A stretch of 64,000 nt of DNA from Alphaproteobacteria bacterium. GTDB taxonomy: Bacteria; Pseudomonadota; Alphaproteobacteria; Rhizobiales; Xanthobacteraceae. Below, in pieces: positions 1-9,289 of this stretch. The position numbers were made by a program, and so were the translations under genes. The number at the start of each line of letters is the position of its first letter. Positions within the stretch are counted from its first letter, which is position 1. A model generated the notes under the pieces. That model made no database searches, was not told where the DNA came from, and saw nothing but the letters and a program-made list of their open reading frames with translations. The stretch spans positions 1 through 64,000 of the forward strand of contig VBAH01000017.1 in NCBI GenBank assembly GCA_005884685.1. The letters are read 5' to 3'.

Positions 1-1771
1 CGTAAACCTTCACGGTACGGTCGAATTCGCCGAGGTGCTGCGTGATCAGCCCGCCCAGCGACTGGGAGTCGCGCGTGATCTTCTCGGCGAGCTCGGCGCC
101 GCCGTGGGTGAACATCTCCTCGAACGATTGCAGGCGCGAGGCGAGCAGCTCGCGCACGCTGTCGCCCTTGGCATTGATGGTACTCTCGAGCTGCTCGGCC
201 GCCTCGCGGAACGTATCCGAGACCTTGCCGCCGCGCGTGAGAATGGTCTCGGTGATGCGCGCACCGGTCTCTTCCAGCTTGCCGACGACGTCGCCGCCGC
301 GCAGCGTGAGGTCGAGCACGAGCGACTCGCCGGTCGCCTTGAGCGTGTTGTTGACGTCGTCGGCGCGGGTAGCGATCGTCTCGGCGAGGCGATTGCCCGT
401 CTCCAGCATCGTCTCGGTCATCTCCTGCGTGCGCGACTGCAGCTGATCGGTCAACTGCTCGGTGGTGCGCGTCAGGTTGGTCGAGATCTCGTCGGTGCGG
501 CGCATCAGTGTCTCGGCGATCGCGAGCGTCTTCTGCGACACGTTGTCGGTGACGTGGTCGAGCCGCGAGGAGAGCATCTGCGCCAGCTTCACCGTCAGGT
601 CGGCGATCTGCGCGCTCAGGTGATCCGACTTGACGTCGATGTTCGACGTCATCTTGTCGCTCGCGGTCTCGAGCGTGCGCGCAACGTCTTCGCTGGTGCG
701 CGTCATCTGCTCGAGCAGGTCGCCGCCGCGCTCGCCCAGCGCATCGATCATGTTGTCGCCGGCGCGCCCGAGCGCGAGCGTGATGTGCTCGCCCTTCTCG
801 GCGAGCGTGCGGGTGACGCGCTGCGCGGCGTCGTTGACGCTCGCCGCGACCATCTCGCTCACCGACGCGATGTCCTGGGTGAGCCCGAGGTGCACGCCGG
901 TAATGGCGTTGCGCACCTGCTCGGCCTGGCCGACCAGCGAATCGCGCTGGTTGGCCAGATCCTCGATCAGTCCGCGGATGCGCAGCTCGTTATCGTTGTA
1001 GGCGCGCTCCAGCGCGGCGACCTCGTTGTGCACCAGCGCTTCCAGTTCGGCGGCGCGGGCGAGCGCGCGCTCCACACCGTCGCCCATCGCGGCGACCTCG
1101 CGCCGGATCGCCTGCCCGACCGACACGATCGACTCGCGCGCGATCGTCTCCGGCTCGGCGAGCCGCATCGCGGCTTCCGTCATCGAGCGCGCGATAATGC
1201 GCAATTCCTGCGCGCGCCGCACCATGTGGGCGAGCACATAGAACAGGAGCACCGGGAGCGCGATGCCGGCGGCGAGCGCGAACAGCGTCGGATGCACGCC
1301 CTGGCTCGCGATCGCCTTGAGGTCGGTGCCGAAATAGGATGCGCCGACGACGACGCCGAGCAGCACCCAGACGGCGGAGAGGAAGAACGCCGCCATGTAG
1401 GGGGCGCGCGACGGGCGGCGCTGCATCGATTGCAGGACCTGGCCGACCGACTGGCGGTCGTCATTGGCGGCGCGTTGAACCGGCTTCACGTCTTCGACGG
1501 CGGCAGGCGCCGGGGCGCGGCCGACTGTTTCAGCCAGGAACAGATCTTCGTCGATCGGGGGGGCGCTGCGGCTCGGGCGGCGCCGCGCCGGCCGCTCGGC
1601 GGCAAGCTCGGCTGTCATGTTGGCGAACGGGTCGGCGGCCGGAGCGGTCGGGGGCGCGGGCTCGGGTGCGCGCGCCGCAACCGCAGGCTCCTCGCGCAGA
1701 TTGAGCGCCTCCTGGATCGCCGACATCGCCGCTTCGGTCGGATCCTGCATTCTCTTCGGGTTGTTCGCCAT
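1..1771 (-). CDS. Large membrane-anchored apolipoprotein-like coiled protein (5' part only)
   Basis: The reading frame is open from the ATG at 1771 to the left edge, giving about 590 residues without a stop. An acidic, proline-rich cytoplasmic stretch of roughly 120 residues is followed by two hydrophobic segments at about 124-146 and 158-183, then a long helical region. In that region patterns such as T-R-T-x-E and L-x-x-R-x-x-x-x recur about every 28-35 residues, as in the apolipoprotein A/E fold. Very large proteins of this design occur in Rhizobiales and have no firm function; a structural or envelope-linked role is inferred. A GAGGA lies about 12 bases before the ATG. The gene diverges from the Hpt gene across a 469-base gap. 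I prefer this frame over the long opposite-strand frame because it shows membrane segments and coherent repeats. Confidence 0.8.
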   Translation of the reverse strand, partial: MANNPKRMQDPTEAAMSAIQEALNLREEPAVAARAPEPAPPTAPAADPFANMTAELAAERPARRRPSRSAPPIDEDLFLAETVGRAPAPAAVEDVKPVQRAANDDRQSVGQVLQSMQRRPSRAPYMAAFFLSAVWVLLGVVVGASYFGTDLKAIASQGVHPTLFALAAGIALPVLLFYVLAHMVRRAQELRIIARSMTEAAMRLAEPETIARESIVSVGQAIRREVAAMGDGVERALARAAELEALVHNEVAALERAYNDNELRIRGLIEDLANQRDSLVGQAEQVRNAITGVHLGLTQDIASVSEMVAASVNDAAQRVTRTLAEKGEHITLALGRAGDNMIDALGERGGDLLEQMTRTSEDVARTLETASDKMTSNIDVKSDHLSAQIADLTVKLAQMLSSRLDHVTDNVSQKTLAIAETLMRRTDEISTNLTRTTEQLTDQLQSRTQEMTETMLETGNRLAETIATRADDVNNTLKATGESLVLDLTLRGGDVVGKLEETGARITETILTRGGKVSDTFREAAEQLESTINAKGDSVRELLASRLQSFEEMFTHGGAELAEKITRDSQSLGGLITQHLGEFDRTVKVY

Positions 1772-2240
1772 AACGGTCCGCGTCCTCAACTCGTTACAAG
1801 GGTTCGCTGCCCGGACGGGTCTGACCCTCGGGCCGCACGCAAGCTGTGCGGAAGCAGCAAAACCCCTCCCCATCGGCAGGCGGATCGCCGCTCAGAGAGC
1901 AGGACACCGCCGCTCGGGCATCCTAACGCCCTCAGCTACCGAATGAAACCAGCTTCGGTAACGTACTCTTAATCATCGTTAACGCTGGTGCACCGGCGCA
2001 TCACCGGCCGGCGGGCCTGGTGGAAAAACCCGGTGAAAACCCAAGAATTGCACCCAATACGCGCCCCGCGGGCAGTCCGGTGCCCGCCGATCTTTAATAC
2101 CCGTTAACCACCTGCATGCTCCGCTGCCTCCCGGACGGGCAGAGTGGCGCTGCCGTTTACCCGGACTTGGCGGCTCCTGTGCCAGTTTCGACTTAACCCG
2201 GCCGCGACGCCCGGGACCAGAACCTGGGGGGACGGCTACC
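1772..2240. promoter_or_regulatory. Divergent intergenic region with two TTAA-N6-TTAAC sites
   Basis: This 469-base gap holds no convincing gene. It must carry the promoters of the divergent coiled protein and Hpt genes. Two similar elements stand out: TTAA, six bases, TTAAC at 1969-1983, and the same arrangement at 2094-2108. Both are in the same orientation. They resemble paired CtrA half-sites of alphaproteobacteria, but the accepted spacing is seven bases, so binding by CtrA is only a possibility. I saw no strong -35/-10 pair. Confidence 0.35.
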
Positions 2241-2627
2241 ATGCAGTTGGAAATCTTGCGCATCATCGATGCCAAAGACGCGCCCACATTGGCCCCGGAC
2301 GACCGGCCGATCGACCTCGTACACCTCGCCCGCACCACACTCGGCGATCGCGGGCTGGAGCGGGAGGTACTGCAGCTGTTCGACCGGCAGTCGATTCTGC
2401 TGATCGCCCGCATGCGTTCCGCGGCTCCCACCGGGGTCGCAACGCTTGCCCATACGCTGAAGGGGTCGGCACGCGGCATCGGCGCCTGGCGCGTCGCCCG
2501 CGCCGCCGAGGCGCTGGAGCTTGCGAGCTGTGCGGGCCCGGATGCGCTCGCCCCGGCGCTCGATCAGCTCGCCGCCGCGGCCGACGAGGCGCGCGCGGTC
2601 ATCGCCGATCTGCTGTTGCCGAACTGA
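2241..2627 (+). CDS. Hpt (histidine phosphotransfer) domain protein
   Basis: This 128-residue protein is essentially one Hpt domain. The motif HTLKGSAR at residues 71-78 matches the HxxKGSA phosphorylation site, making His71 the likely phospho-acceptor. Hpt proteins shuttle phosphate between hybrid sensor kinases and response regulators in the cytoplasm. No kinase or regulator is next to it, so its partners are unknown. The start follows a GGGGGGAC stretch that can serve as ribosome binding site. The 104 bases after it separate it from the ferredoxin gene. It lacks any output domain. The family call is firm; the pathway cannot be read from this window. Confidence 0.88.
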   Translation: MQLEILRIIDAKDAPTLAPDDRPIDLVHLARTTLGDRGLEREVLQLFDRQSILLIARMRSAAPTGVATLAHTLKGSARGIGAWRVARAAEALELASCAGPDALAPALDQLAAAADEARAVIADLLLPN

Positions 2628-2731
2628 ACGGCGGGGCGATCGCGGGGTTTGCTCCGGGCGGCGCGAGCCGTTATGAGGTAACCCGCCCGCCGCCCCGGCG
2701 CGGCGATTTTCCCGTTTCGGTTCAACTGTTC

Positions 2732-3052
2732 ATGCCCAAGATCACTTACATCGATGCCGAGGGGACCGAGCGCGCGGTCGATGCCGAGGTCGGCGCGACC
2801 GTGATGGAGTCCGCGATCAAGAACGGCGTGCCCGGCATCGAGGCCGAATGCGGCGGCGCCTGCGCCTGCGCCACCTGCCATGTCTACGTGGAGGAGGAGT
2901 GGCGGGAGAAGGTCGGCGGCCCTTCGCCGATGGAAGAGGACATGCTCGACTTCGGCTACGACGTGCGGCCGAACTCACGCCTCTCCTGCCAGATCAAGGT
3001 GACCGACGCGCTCGACGGCCTCGTGGTGCGCATCCCCGAGCGGCAGGCGTAA
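2732..3052 (+). CDS. [2Fe-2S] ferredoxin, adrenodoxin/FdVI type
   Basis: The 106-residue product has the cluster ligands of vertebrate-type ferredoxins: Cys40, Cys46 and Cys49 in [11 protein letters not shown], and Cys86 in LSCQ. This class carries single electrons to P450s, oxygenases or iron-sulphur cluster assembly. A ferredoxin-NADP reductase lies 0.7 kb downstream on the same strand and is a plausible electron donor, though the thioesterase lies between them in the opposite orientation. The ATG at 2732 is chosen because the domain begins immediately (MPKITYID). The frame stays open upstream without domain similarity. Confidence 0.93.
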   Translation: MPKITYIDAEGTERAVDAEVGATVMESAIKNGVPGIEAECGGACACATCHVYVEEEWREKVGGPSPMEEDMLDFGYDVRPNSRLSCQIKVTDALDGLVVRIPERQA

Positions 3053-3055
3053 GAG

Positions 3056-3140
3056 GCGAATAGCGAATGGTGAGTAGCGAATAGCGAATAGTCGCCACCA
3101 CTTGCGACTTTCTACTCGCTATTCGCCACTCGCTATTCGC
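3056..3140. repeat. Inverted array of degenerate 7-bp repeats (GAATAGC type)
   Basis: The left arm (about 3056-3096) reads as head-to-tail variants of GAATAGC (GAATGGT, GAGTAGC, GAATAGC, GAATAGT). The right arm (about 3104-3140) is the same array inverted. The two can form a long imperfect hairpin between the convergent ferredoxin and thioesterase genes, so it may also act as a two-way terminator. The right arm supplies the last codons and stop of the thioesterase gene. Confidence 0.8.
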
Positions 3141-3607
3141 AATTTCTCCAGCCGCGCGACGGCTTCGGCCGGCAGCGGCCGGGAGCGGCGCGTCGCCGCA
3201 TCGATCATCACCATGGTGGCGCGTCCGGTGGCGGCGCAGGCGCCCGCGTGGAAGATCGCCTGCAGGAAGGTGAACGACGAGCGGCCGATCTCGGCGACCC
3301 CGGTGCCGATCTCGACCGCGCCCGGCCAGTGCAGCTCCTTCAGAAAGTTGATGTCGAGCCGCGCCAGCACCGAGGTCGTGCCGGGCGGGCTCAACGCGTT
3401 GCCCGGCTCGCGCAGGAAAGCGACCCGGCCGGTCTCAAAGAACGTCGCGAAAACCGTATTGTTGACATGGCCCTGCGGGTCGAGATCGCCGAACCGGATG
3501 ATGTCGTGGGTGCGGCCGGGAAACTGCTCGAGCGCGGGAACATGGCCGGCCGGTTTTGCTTGCTCGTTCAAGGGCTTTTCTCCACGTCTGGCATCGTCAT
3601 AAGGCAT
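3119..3607 (-). CDS. Acyl-CoA thioesterase, 4HBT hot-dog family
   Basis: The 162-residue protein has the 4-hydroxybenzoyl-CoA thioesterase motif: D-x-x-x-H-V-N-N in DLDPQGHVNN, followed by a Phe-rich helix ending in FETGR. It should hydrolyse an acyl-CoA thioester; the substrate is not predictable. I chose the ATG at 3607, which gives a normal length; a TTG at LNEQ, 14 codons on, is another option. The C-terminal residues (RIASGE) are encoded by the 7-bp repeat array, so the original stop appears to have been replaced by repeat DNA. The gene is convergent with the ferredoxin gene and divergent from the ferredoxin reductase gene. Confidence 0.82.
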   Translation of the reverse strand: MPYDDARRGEKPLNEQAKPAGHVPALEQFPGRTHDIIRFGDLDPQGHVNNTVFATFFETGRVAFLREPGNALSPPGTTSVLARLDINFLKELHWPGAVEIGTGVAEIGRSSFTFLQAIFHAGACAATGRATMVMIDAATRRSRPLPAEAVARLEKLRIASGE

Positions 3608-3609
3608 AA

Positions 3610-4764
<1,155 letters not shown>

Positions 4765-4849
4765 ATTAGCCCGCCGCTGCTGGAATCGCCGCGTGGCATG
4801 GCAGCGGTCACGGCCGCCGGCGCGCGCCGCGACGGATTGAGCGGAAGCG

Positions 4850-6844
4850 CTACTGGATCTCGCGCGGCGGCGGCAGCGGCGCGAGCGGCTCCGCGGCGAC
4901 CGCCGAGGCGGCGGCCCCGAGGCGCAGCACCTGCCGCGATGCGGCGAGCGCCGCATCCGCCATCGCGGCGTGGCCTTCCGCGGTCGGGTGCACGGCGCCG
5001 CCGTAGACCGCGCTTACCACGCCCCACGTCGCGTCATGGATGTCGGTCGGCTGCAGCGTCGACGGCAATCCCTCGGGAAACGTCATCGCGACGAAATAGC
5101 TGTCGTTCGCGGTGCGGATCCAGCGCGCGCGCGGCGTATAGGCGCGGAAGTCGCTCGCCTGCCGCCCGCAGGTGAGCGGCTCGACCGCGCCCGCCACCGG
5201 GCTCGTGGCAAAGCTTTTCCCGTCCGGTCCGAAGCACTCGCGGTCGAACTCCGGATCCTGCTCGGAACGCGCGCATACGCCGTGGCTGAGGAACGCCTGT
5301 TGATGCGCGTCGACGAAGGTCATCCGGTCGGCCGCGGGATCGTGGCAGATGGTGCCGCCGGTGCATTGCACGATCGCCTTGAGGGCGGGAAGGAAGCGCG
5401 CGCCGACGAAATCCGCGACGCGGCGCAGCCGCTCGCCGTCGAGCTTGAACGAGGGATGCACGTCGAAGCCCGCCTGCCCGCCGGCGCAGGCCGAGCCGTC
5501 CGGTCGCAGCGCCGGGTGGCCGTATGAGACGAACACCACGCGCGAGAGATCGCCGCCGACCATCGGCTTGAGCGCGGCGCGCAGCTTGGCGAAGCCGCCC
5601 GGGAGGCTGCGCGCAAGGGCGCTCTCGGCATTCTCGACCGAGGAAATGACGCTCGAGCCGAACAGCACGCGTTCGCGCGACGAGTCGATGATCACGTTGG
5701 CGACGAGGCCCGAGAAGTCGATGTCGTTTGCGCCGACGGTGAGCAGCACGAGGTCGAGATTGCGTCCCGGCCGCGTGCGCCGCGCTGTGGCGAGGTATTG
5801 CTGCAGCTGGGTGAGCTGCGCCGGCACCGTGCTGGGGCAGCTCTTCTCCGGCGTGCAGTTGAGCTCGCGCGCGCGCTGCGTGCCGATCAGACCGCTTTCG
5901 ATCGTCGCGCCGGTGCAGGCGAGCGGCAGGAAGGTGACCGCGACGTGCGGGTTCTCCACCGCGAGCGCGAGCGTGGTGCGCAGCTGGTAACTATAGAGCG
6001 AGCGGTGGCACGCCTGGCTCATCCAGCGCGCGCCGAGCCGCGACCATTCGGCGAGGTTTTCCGGCGCGGTGTGCTGCTCGCAGGTGCGGTCGCCCTTGAA
6101 CGTCGCGCGGCCGGGCCGGAAATACTCGCTGCCGGTCCCGAACCGGCGGAAGCAGAAGCCTTCATCGGAGAGCGCGACCGGTCGGTCGGGATTGCCCTCG
6201 CCTGCCGCGATCGAGTCGCCGAGCCCGGCGATCAACAGGTCGCGCACGGCGATCTCGGCGGTCGCGCGCAGCGGCGGCGCGTCCGGCAGCGATACATCCA
6301 CCGTCACGGTCGTCGGCTTGCCGGCGACGAGGCGGATGCGCACTTCCTCGCCGCACGAGCCGGTGTAATTGCGCGGCGTCCCGTCGCCCTCGTCGAACAC
6401 CCAGGCGCAGCTGTTCTGCGCCGAGGTGCCGACGAGCCGCATCTCGACGCGGTGATCGGCCGGCGCCAGATACGACTCGCGCGCACCGTCGCGCTCGCAC
6501 GTGGTCATCACGCCGCCCATTGCGTCGATGCAGAGATTGCCCAGCATGGTGCGCGCCCAGCCGCGGCCGTCGGTTTCGCCGGCCATGATCTGCTCGGCGG
6601 CGAGCACGCTCTTGATGCTTTGCGCGGCGACGTGACGGAGGAAATCGGCCTCGCGGCGGAACAGGCGGAAGCGGTTCTTCACCTCCCACACGATGCGCAG
6701 GTCGGACGAGATTGTCGGTGGGAGGATCTGCAGCGGGCCCGAGGGCGGCGCCAGCGGCTGGCTCTGGATTTGCGTTTGCGCCGCCCCGGGCAGCACGCCT
6801 TGGGACGCAAGCACACACACGAGCAGGATAAATCGATAAATCAT
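4850..6844 (-). CDS. Secreted SGNH/GDSL hydrolase with long N-terminal region
   Basis: The 664-residue product begins with a signal peptide (hydrophobic to about residue 22, AAQ cleavage). About 180 residues then show no domain I recognise but contain several cysteines. The SGNH core follows: GDSIAAGEG with the nucleophile Ser211, GAND at 371-374, and HPTAEGH near 619 carrying the catalytic His. It is likely a periplasmic or outer-surface esterase/lipase; the substrate is unknown. The gene stands alone, with the ferredoxin reductase ending on one side and an intergenic repeat before the CoxE-like gene on the other. It is longer than simple SGNH enzymes (200-400 residues) because of the N-terminal region. 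Confidence 0.87.
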   Translation of the reverse strand: MIYRFILLVCVLASQGVLPGAAQTQIQSQPLAPPSGPLQILPPTISSDLRIVWEVKNRFRLFRREADFLRHVAAQSIKSVLAAEQIMAGETDGRGWARTMLGNLCIDAMGGVMTTCERDGARESYLAPADHRVEMRLVGTSAQNSCAWVFDEGDGTPRNYTGSCGEEVRIRLVAGKPTTVTVDVSLPDAPPLRATAEIAVRDLLIAGLGDSIAAGEGNPDRPVALSDEGFCFRRFGTGSEYFRPGRATFKGDRTCEQHTAPENLAEWSRLGARWMSQACHRSLYSYQLRTTLALAVENPHVAVTFLPLACTGATIESGLIGTQRARELNCTPEKSCPSTVPAQLTQLQQYLATARRTRPGRNLDLVLLTVGANDIDFSGLVANVIIDSSRERVLFGSSVISSVENAESALARSLPGGFAKLRAALKPMVGGDLSRVVFVSYGHPALRPDGSACAGGQAGFDVHPSFKLDGERLRRVADFVGARFLPALKAIVQCTGGTICHDPAADRMTFVDAHQQAFLSHGVCARSEQDPEFDRECFGPDGKSFATSPVAGAVEPLTCGRQASDFRAYTPRARWIRTANDSYFVAMTFPEGLPSTLQPTDIHDATWGVVSAVYGGAVHPTAEGHAAMADAALAASRQVLRLGAAASAVAAEPLAPLPPPREIQ

Positions 6845-6896
6845 TATGGGTTCCGCGTTCGGTTATCGGGCTTAAGGCCCGCTCGCGGCAAGATCA

Positions 6897-7035
6897 GGGC
6901 AGAGGGCATCGTGGGGCGGGCAAAGGCGGCTTCGCGCCGTGCCCACAACCCTCCCCCGCTCCATAGGGGCGGCCACGCTTCGTCCCCGCCTTCGCGGGCA
7001 CGCTTCGCTTTGCCCGCCCTGCGACAATCGCTAGA
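6897..7035. repeat. Intergenic palindromic repeat
   Basis: This stretch upstream of the CoxE-like gene contains paired segments such as GGGCGGGCAAAGGCGGCTTCG and, further on, its inverse around CGCTTCGCTTTGCCCGCCC, plus a small hairpin of the GTCCCCGCCTTCGCGGGCAC type. It resembles the mobile intergenic repeats common in Bradyrhizobiaceae. It probably also contains or displaces the promoter of the gene at 7044. Confidence 0.55.
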
Positions 7036-7043
7036 ATGGCCCG

Positions 7044-8216
7044 ATGTTCGTCCAGTTCTTCACCGCGCTGAAATCCGCCGGCGTGCCGGTGACGCTGCGC
7101 GAGTACCTCACCCTGATGGAGGCGATGGACGCCGACCTCGCCGGCCGCCGGGTCGAGGACTTCTATTACCTCTCGCGTGCCGCGCTGGTGAAGGACGAAC
7201 GCAACCTCGACAAGTTCGACCGCGTGTTTGGCCATGTGTTCAAGGGCCTCGACCTGATCGAGCAGGCGCTCGCCGCCGAGATCCCGGAGGAGTGGCTGCG
7301 CAAGATCACGGAAAAGTATCTGACCGAGGAAGAGAAGAAGATGATCGAGGCGATGGGGGGCCTCGACAAGCTCCTGGAAACGCTGCGCAAGCGCCTCGAA
7401 GAACAGAAAGGCCGCCACCAGGGCGGCAAGAAATGGATCGGCACCGGCGGCACCTCGCCGTTCGGCAATGCCGGCTACAACCCGGAAGGCATCCGCATCG
7501 GCGGCGAGAGCAAGCACCGCCGCGCCGTGAAGGTGTGGGACCGGCGCGAGTTCAAGGACCTCGACGATTCCGTCGAGCTCGGCACGCGCAACATCAAGAT
7601 TGCGCTGCGTCGCCTGCGCAAGTTCGCGCGCACCGGCGCGCCCGACGAGTTCGATCTCGACAACACCATCAAGGGCACCGCGCACAAGGGCTATCTCGAC
7701 ATACACATGCGCCCGGAGCGGCACAACACCATCAAGGTGCTGGCGCTGTTCGACATCGGCGGCTCGATGGACTGGCACGTCAAGCTCATCGAGGAGCTGT
7801 TCTCGGCCGCCAAGACCGAGTTCAAGCACCTCGCGCATTTCTACTTCCACAATTGCCTGTACGAGAAGGTGTGGAAGGAGAACCGCCGCCGCTTCCAGGA
7901 AACGACGCCGACCTTCGACGTGCTGCACAAGTATCCGCACGACTACAAGGTGGTGATCGTCGGCGACGCCTCGATGTCGCCGTACGAGATCACCGCGCCG
8001 GGCGGCTCGGTCGAGCACTTCAACGAGGAGGCGGGCGCGGTGTGGCTCGAGCGCGTGACGCGCACCTACCCGGCCTGCGTCTGGCTCAACCCGGTGCCGG
8101 AGGAGCAGTGGGACTACACGTATTCCATCCGCATGATCCGCCAGATGATGAGTAACCGGATGTATCCGCTGACCCTCGCGGGGCTGGATAAGGCGATGCG
8201 GGAATTGGTGCGGTAG
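7044..8216 (+). CDS. CoxE-like VWA domain protein
   Basis: The 390-residue soluble protein matches the CoxE/YehP-type von Willebrand A family. It has an N-terminal helical region (FFTALKSAGVPVTLREYL), a charged linker around residues 90-135, and a MIDAS-like motif DIGGSMDWH near residue 236, where the classical DxSxS reads DxGxS. CoxE proteins usually work with a MoxR/CoxD AAA ATPase in maturing metalloenzymes such as molybdenum hydroxylases. No MoxR gene or client enzyme is beside it here; a repeat lies immediately upstream. The function is inferred from family only. Confidence 0.85.
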   Translation: MFVQFFTALKSAGVPVTLREYLTLMEAMDADLAGRRVEDFYYLSRAALVKDERNLDKFDRVFGHVFKGLDLIEQALAAEIPEEWLRKITEKYLTEEEKKMIEAMGGLDKLLETLRKRLEEQKGRHQGGKKWIGTGGTSPFGNAGYNPEGIRIGGESKHRRAVKVWDRREFKDLDDSVELGTRNIKIALRRLRKFARTGAPDEFDLDNTIKGTAHKGYLDIHMRPERHNTIKVLALFDIGGSMDWHVKLIEELFSAAKTEFKHLAHFYFHNCLYEKVWKENRRRFQETTPTFDVLHKYPHDYKVVIVGDASMSPYEITAPGGSVEHFNEEAGAVWLERVTRTYPACVWLNPVPEEQWDYTYSIRMIRQMMSNRMYPLTLAGLDKAMRELVR

Positions 8217-8320
8217 TTTTGTAGCCCGGGTGAAGCGCAGCGAAACCCGGGGCCGGATCTCTGATATGCGCTCAGCCATCCCGCATTTCGCTTCGCTCCA
8301 TGCGGGCTACAAAGCTCTGC
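8217..8320. repeat. Intergenic repeat with GTAGCCCGGG...GCGGGCTAC ends
   Basis: The segment opens with TTGTAGCCCGGGTGAAGCGC and closes with the inverse form CATGCGGGCTACAA. AAGCGCAGCGAAACCCGGG and CATTTCGCTTCGCTCC lie inside. These imperfect inverted ends define a family of small mosaic intergenic elements. It sits between the convergent CoxE-like and DUF4344 genes and could fold as a bidirectional terminator. Confidence 0.65.
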
Positions 8321-8327
8321 CGCAGCC

Positions 8328-9200
8328 CTAATCCCCCAGCGGCGGCTTGTCGAAAGTCTCCATCCCGCTCGCAAGCGGGCTCCAGTTGAACCGCACGCCC
8401 GCAATCGCGGCGCGCAGCCTCACCTCGTCGACATGCGGCATGATCAGCCGGTCGAACGAGCGCTTGAGCAGCGACCACTCGTCGCCGCAATCGCGCGCGC
8501 GCCAGGGCGGCAGGCCGGGCGGGGACGCGCCGCCGAACAGCGCCGGATCGGCGCCGTAGGCAAGACACAGCACGTTGAAATGGCGTTGCGCGTTCGCTCC
8601 GTGCGGCCCGGCGAACATCTGCGGGCCGACCTTTTCCCGCAGATCCTGACGCCCCTCGCTCCCCATGCTGAAAGCCACGCCCTCGATCAGCCGGCGCGCG
8701 TCGTCGGGGGGAAACTGCAGCAGTAGATACACCGAGAAGAAGTCGGCCGCATCCTCCTCGCGGCCGAGCACCGGAATGTCGAGAATATCGATCATCCCGT
8801 GCCCGGTCTCGTGCAGGATCGTGTCGATCACGGCGCCGACGATGGCGTCGGCGCGCGGCACGCCGCCGGGCGTCGCCACCTTCGGCGAATGGCGCTGGAT
8901 CAGCTCGACATATTCGTAGCAGAAGTTCGCCGTGTCGAAGCCGTACCACGCGGTCTCGCGGCCGTTGCAGCCTTTCGCTTCCACCGTGAGGTCGCGCGGC
9001 AGCCGGAAGGCGCTCAACAGCGCCGTGACCGTTTCGAGGATGCGGCGCTCGCGCATCGCGTCGCGGATCGCAATGTGCTTCGGTTCCGTCGGCTCGCCAT
9101 AGACCGGGCGAACCCGGTCGGTGCGCGCGGGCTCGCCTTGCGCGACGGCAGGCGCCGCCCACACGAGGGCAGCAAGGATGGCGAGAACACGCGCGGTCAT
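8328..9200 (-). CDS. Putative secreted metallopeptidase, DUF4344 family
   Basis: The 290-residue protein starts with a signal peptide (MTARVLAILAALVWAAPAVA, cleavage before QGE). It carries a zinc-binding HETGH at residues 130-134 and a downstream acidic GREEDAADFF segment that can give the third ligand, the layout of DUF4344 putative metallopeptidases. The ATG at 9200 is chosen because it places the signal peptide at the N-terminus. It should act in the periplasm. No partner gene is near; the next gene upstream on this strand is a small secreted protein about 90 bases away. Confidence 0.82.
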   Translation of the reverse strand: MTARVLAILAALVWAAPAVAQGEPARTDRVRPVYGEPTEPKHIAIRDAMRERRILETVTALLSAFRLPRDLTVEAKGCNGRETAWYGFDTANFCYEYVELIQRHSPKVATPGGVPRADAIVGAVIDTILHETGHGMIDILDIPVLGREEDAADFFSVYLLLQFPPDDARRLIEGVAFSMGSEGRQDLREKVGPQMFAGPHGANAQRHFNVLCLAYGADPALFGGASPPGLPPWRARDCGDEWSLLKRSFDRLIMPHVDEVRLRAAIAGVRFNWSPLASGMETFDKPPLGD

Positions 9201-9289
9201 GAGGCTCGGCCGTCCGCTGAGTGCATACGGCGAAGAGCGGACCGAAGCCCGCTCCACGCCGCACGACAGATGGTGTCTCGCCGTGCGGC

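Noticed and set aside
35-1972. Very long plus-strand reading frame opposite the coiled protein
   Set aside because: It reads as Arg/His/Leu-rich low-complexity protein without domains, while the minus frame has membrane helices and repeats. GC-rich DNA often leaves the opposite strand open.
1979-2479. Minus-strand frame of 166 codons opposite the Hpt gene
   Set aside because: It lies opposite the Hpt motif and has biased Arg/Ser/Pro composition; no start signal.
3056-3140. Heptamer array as a possible CRISPR
   Set aside because: The units are 7 bases with no spacers, and no cas gene is present.
6897-7035. Repeat considered as a small RNA gene
   Set aside because: No promoter or terminator pattern beyond repeat palindromes; the family resemblance to mobile intergenic repeats explains it.
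5798-8155. Long plus-strand frame of 785 codons across the SGNH and CoxE-like genes
   Set aside because: It crosses two real genes in different frames and an intergenic repeat, and its translation has no recognisable domain.
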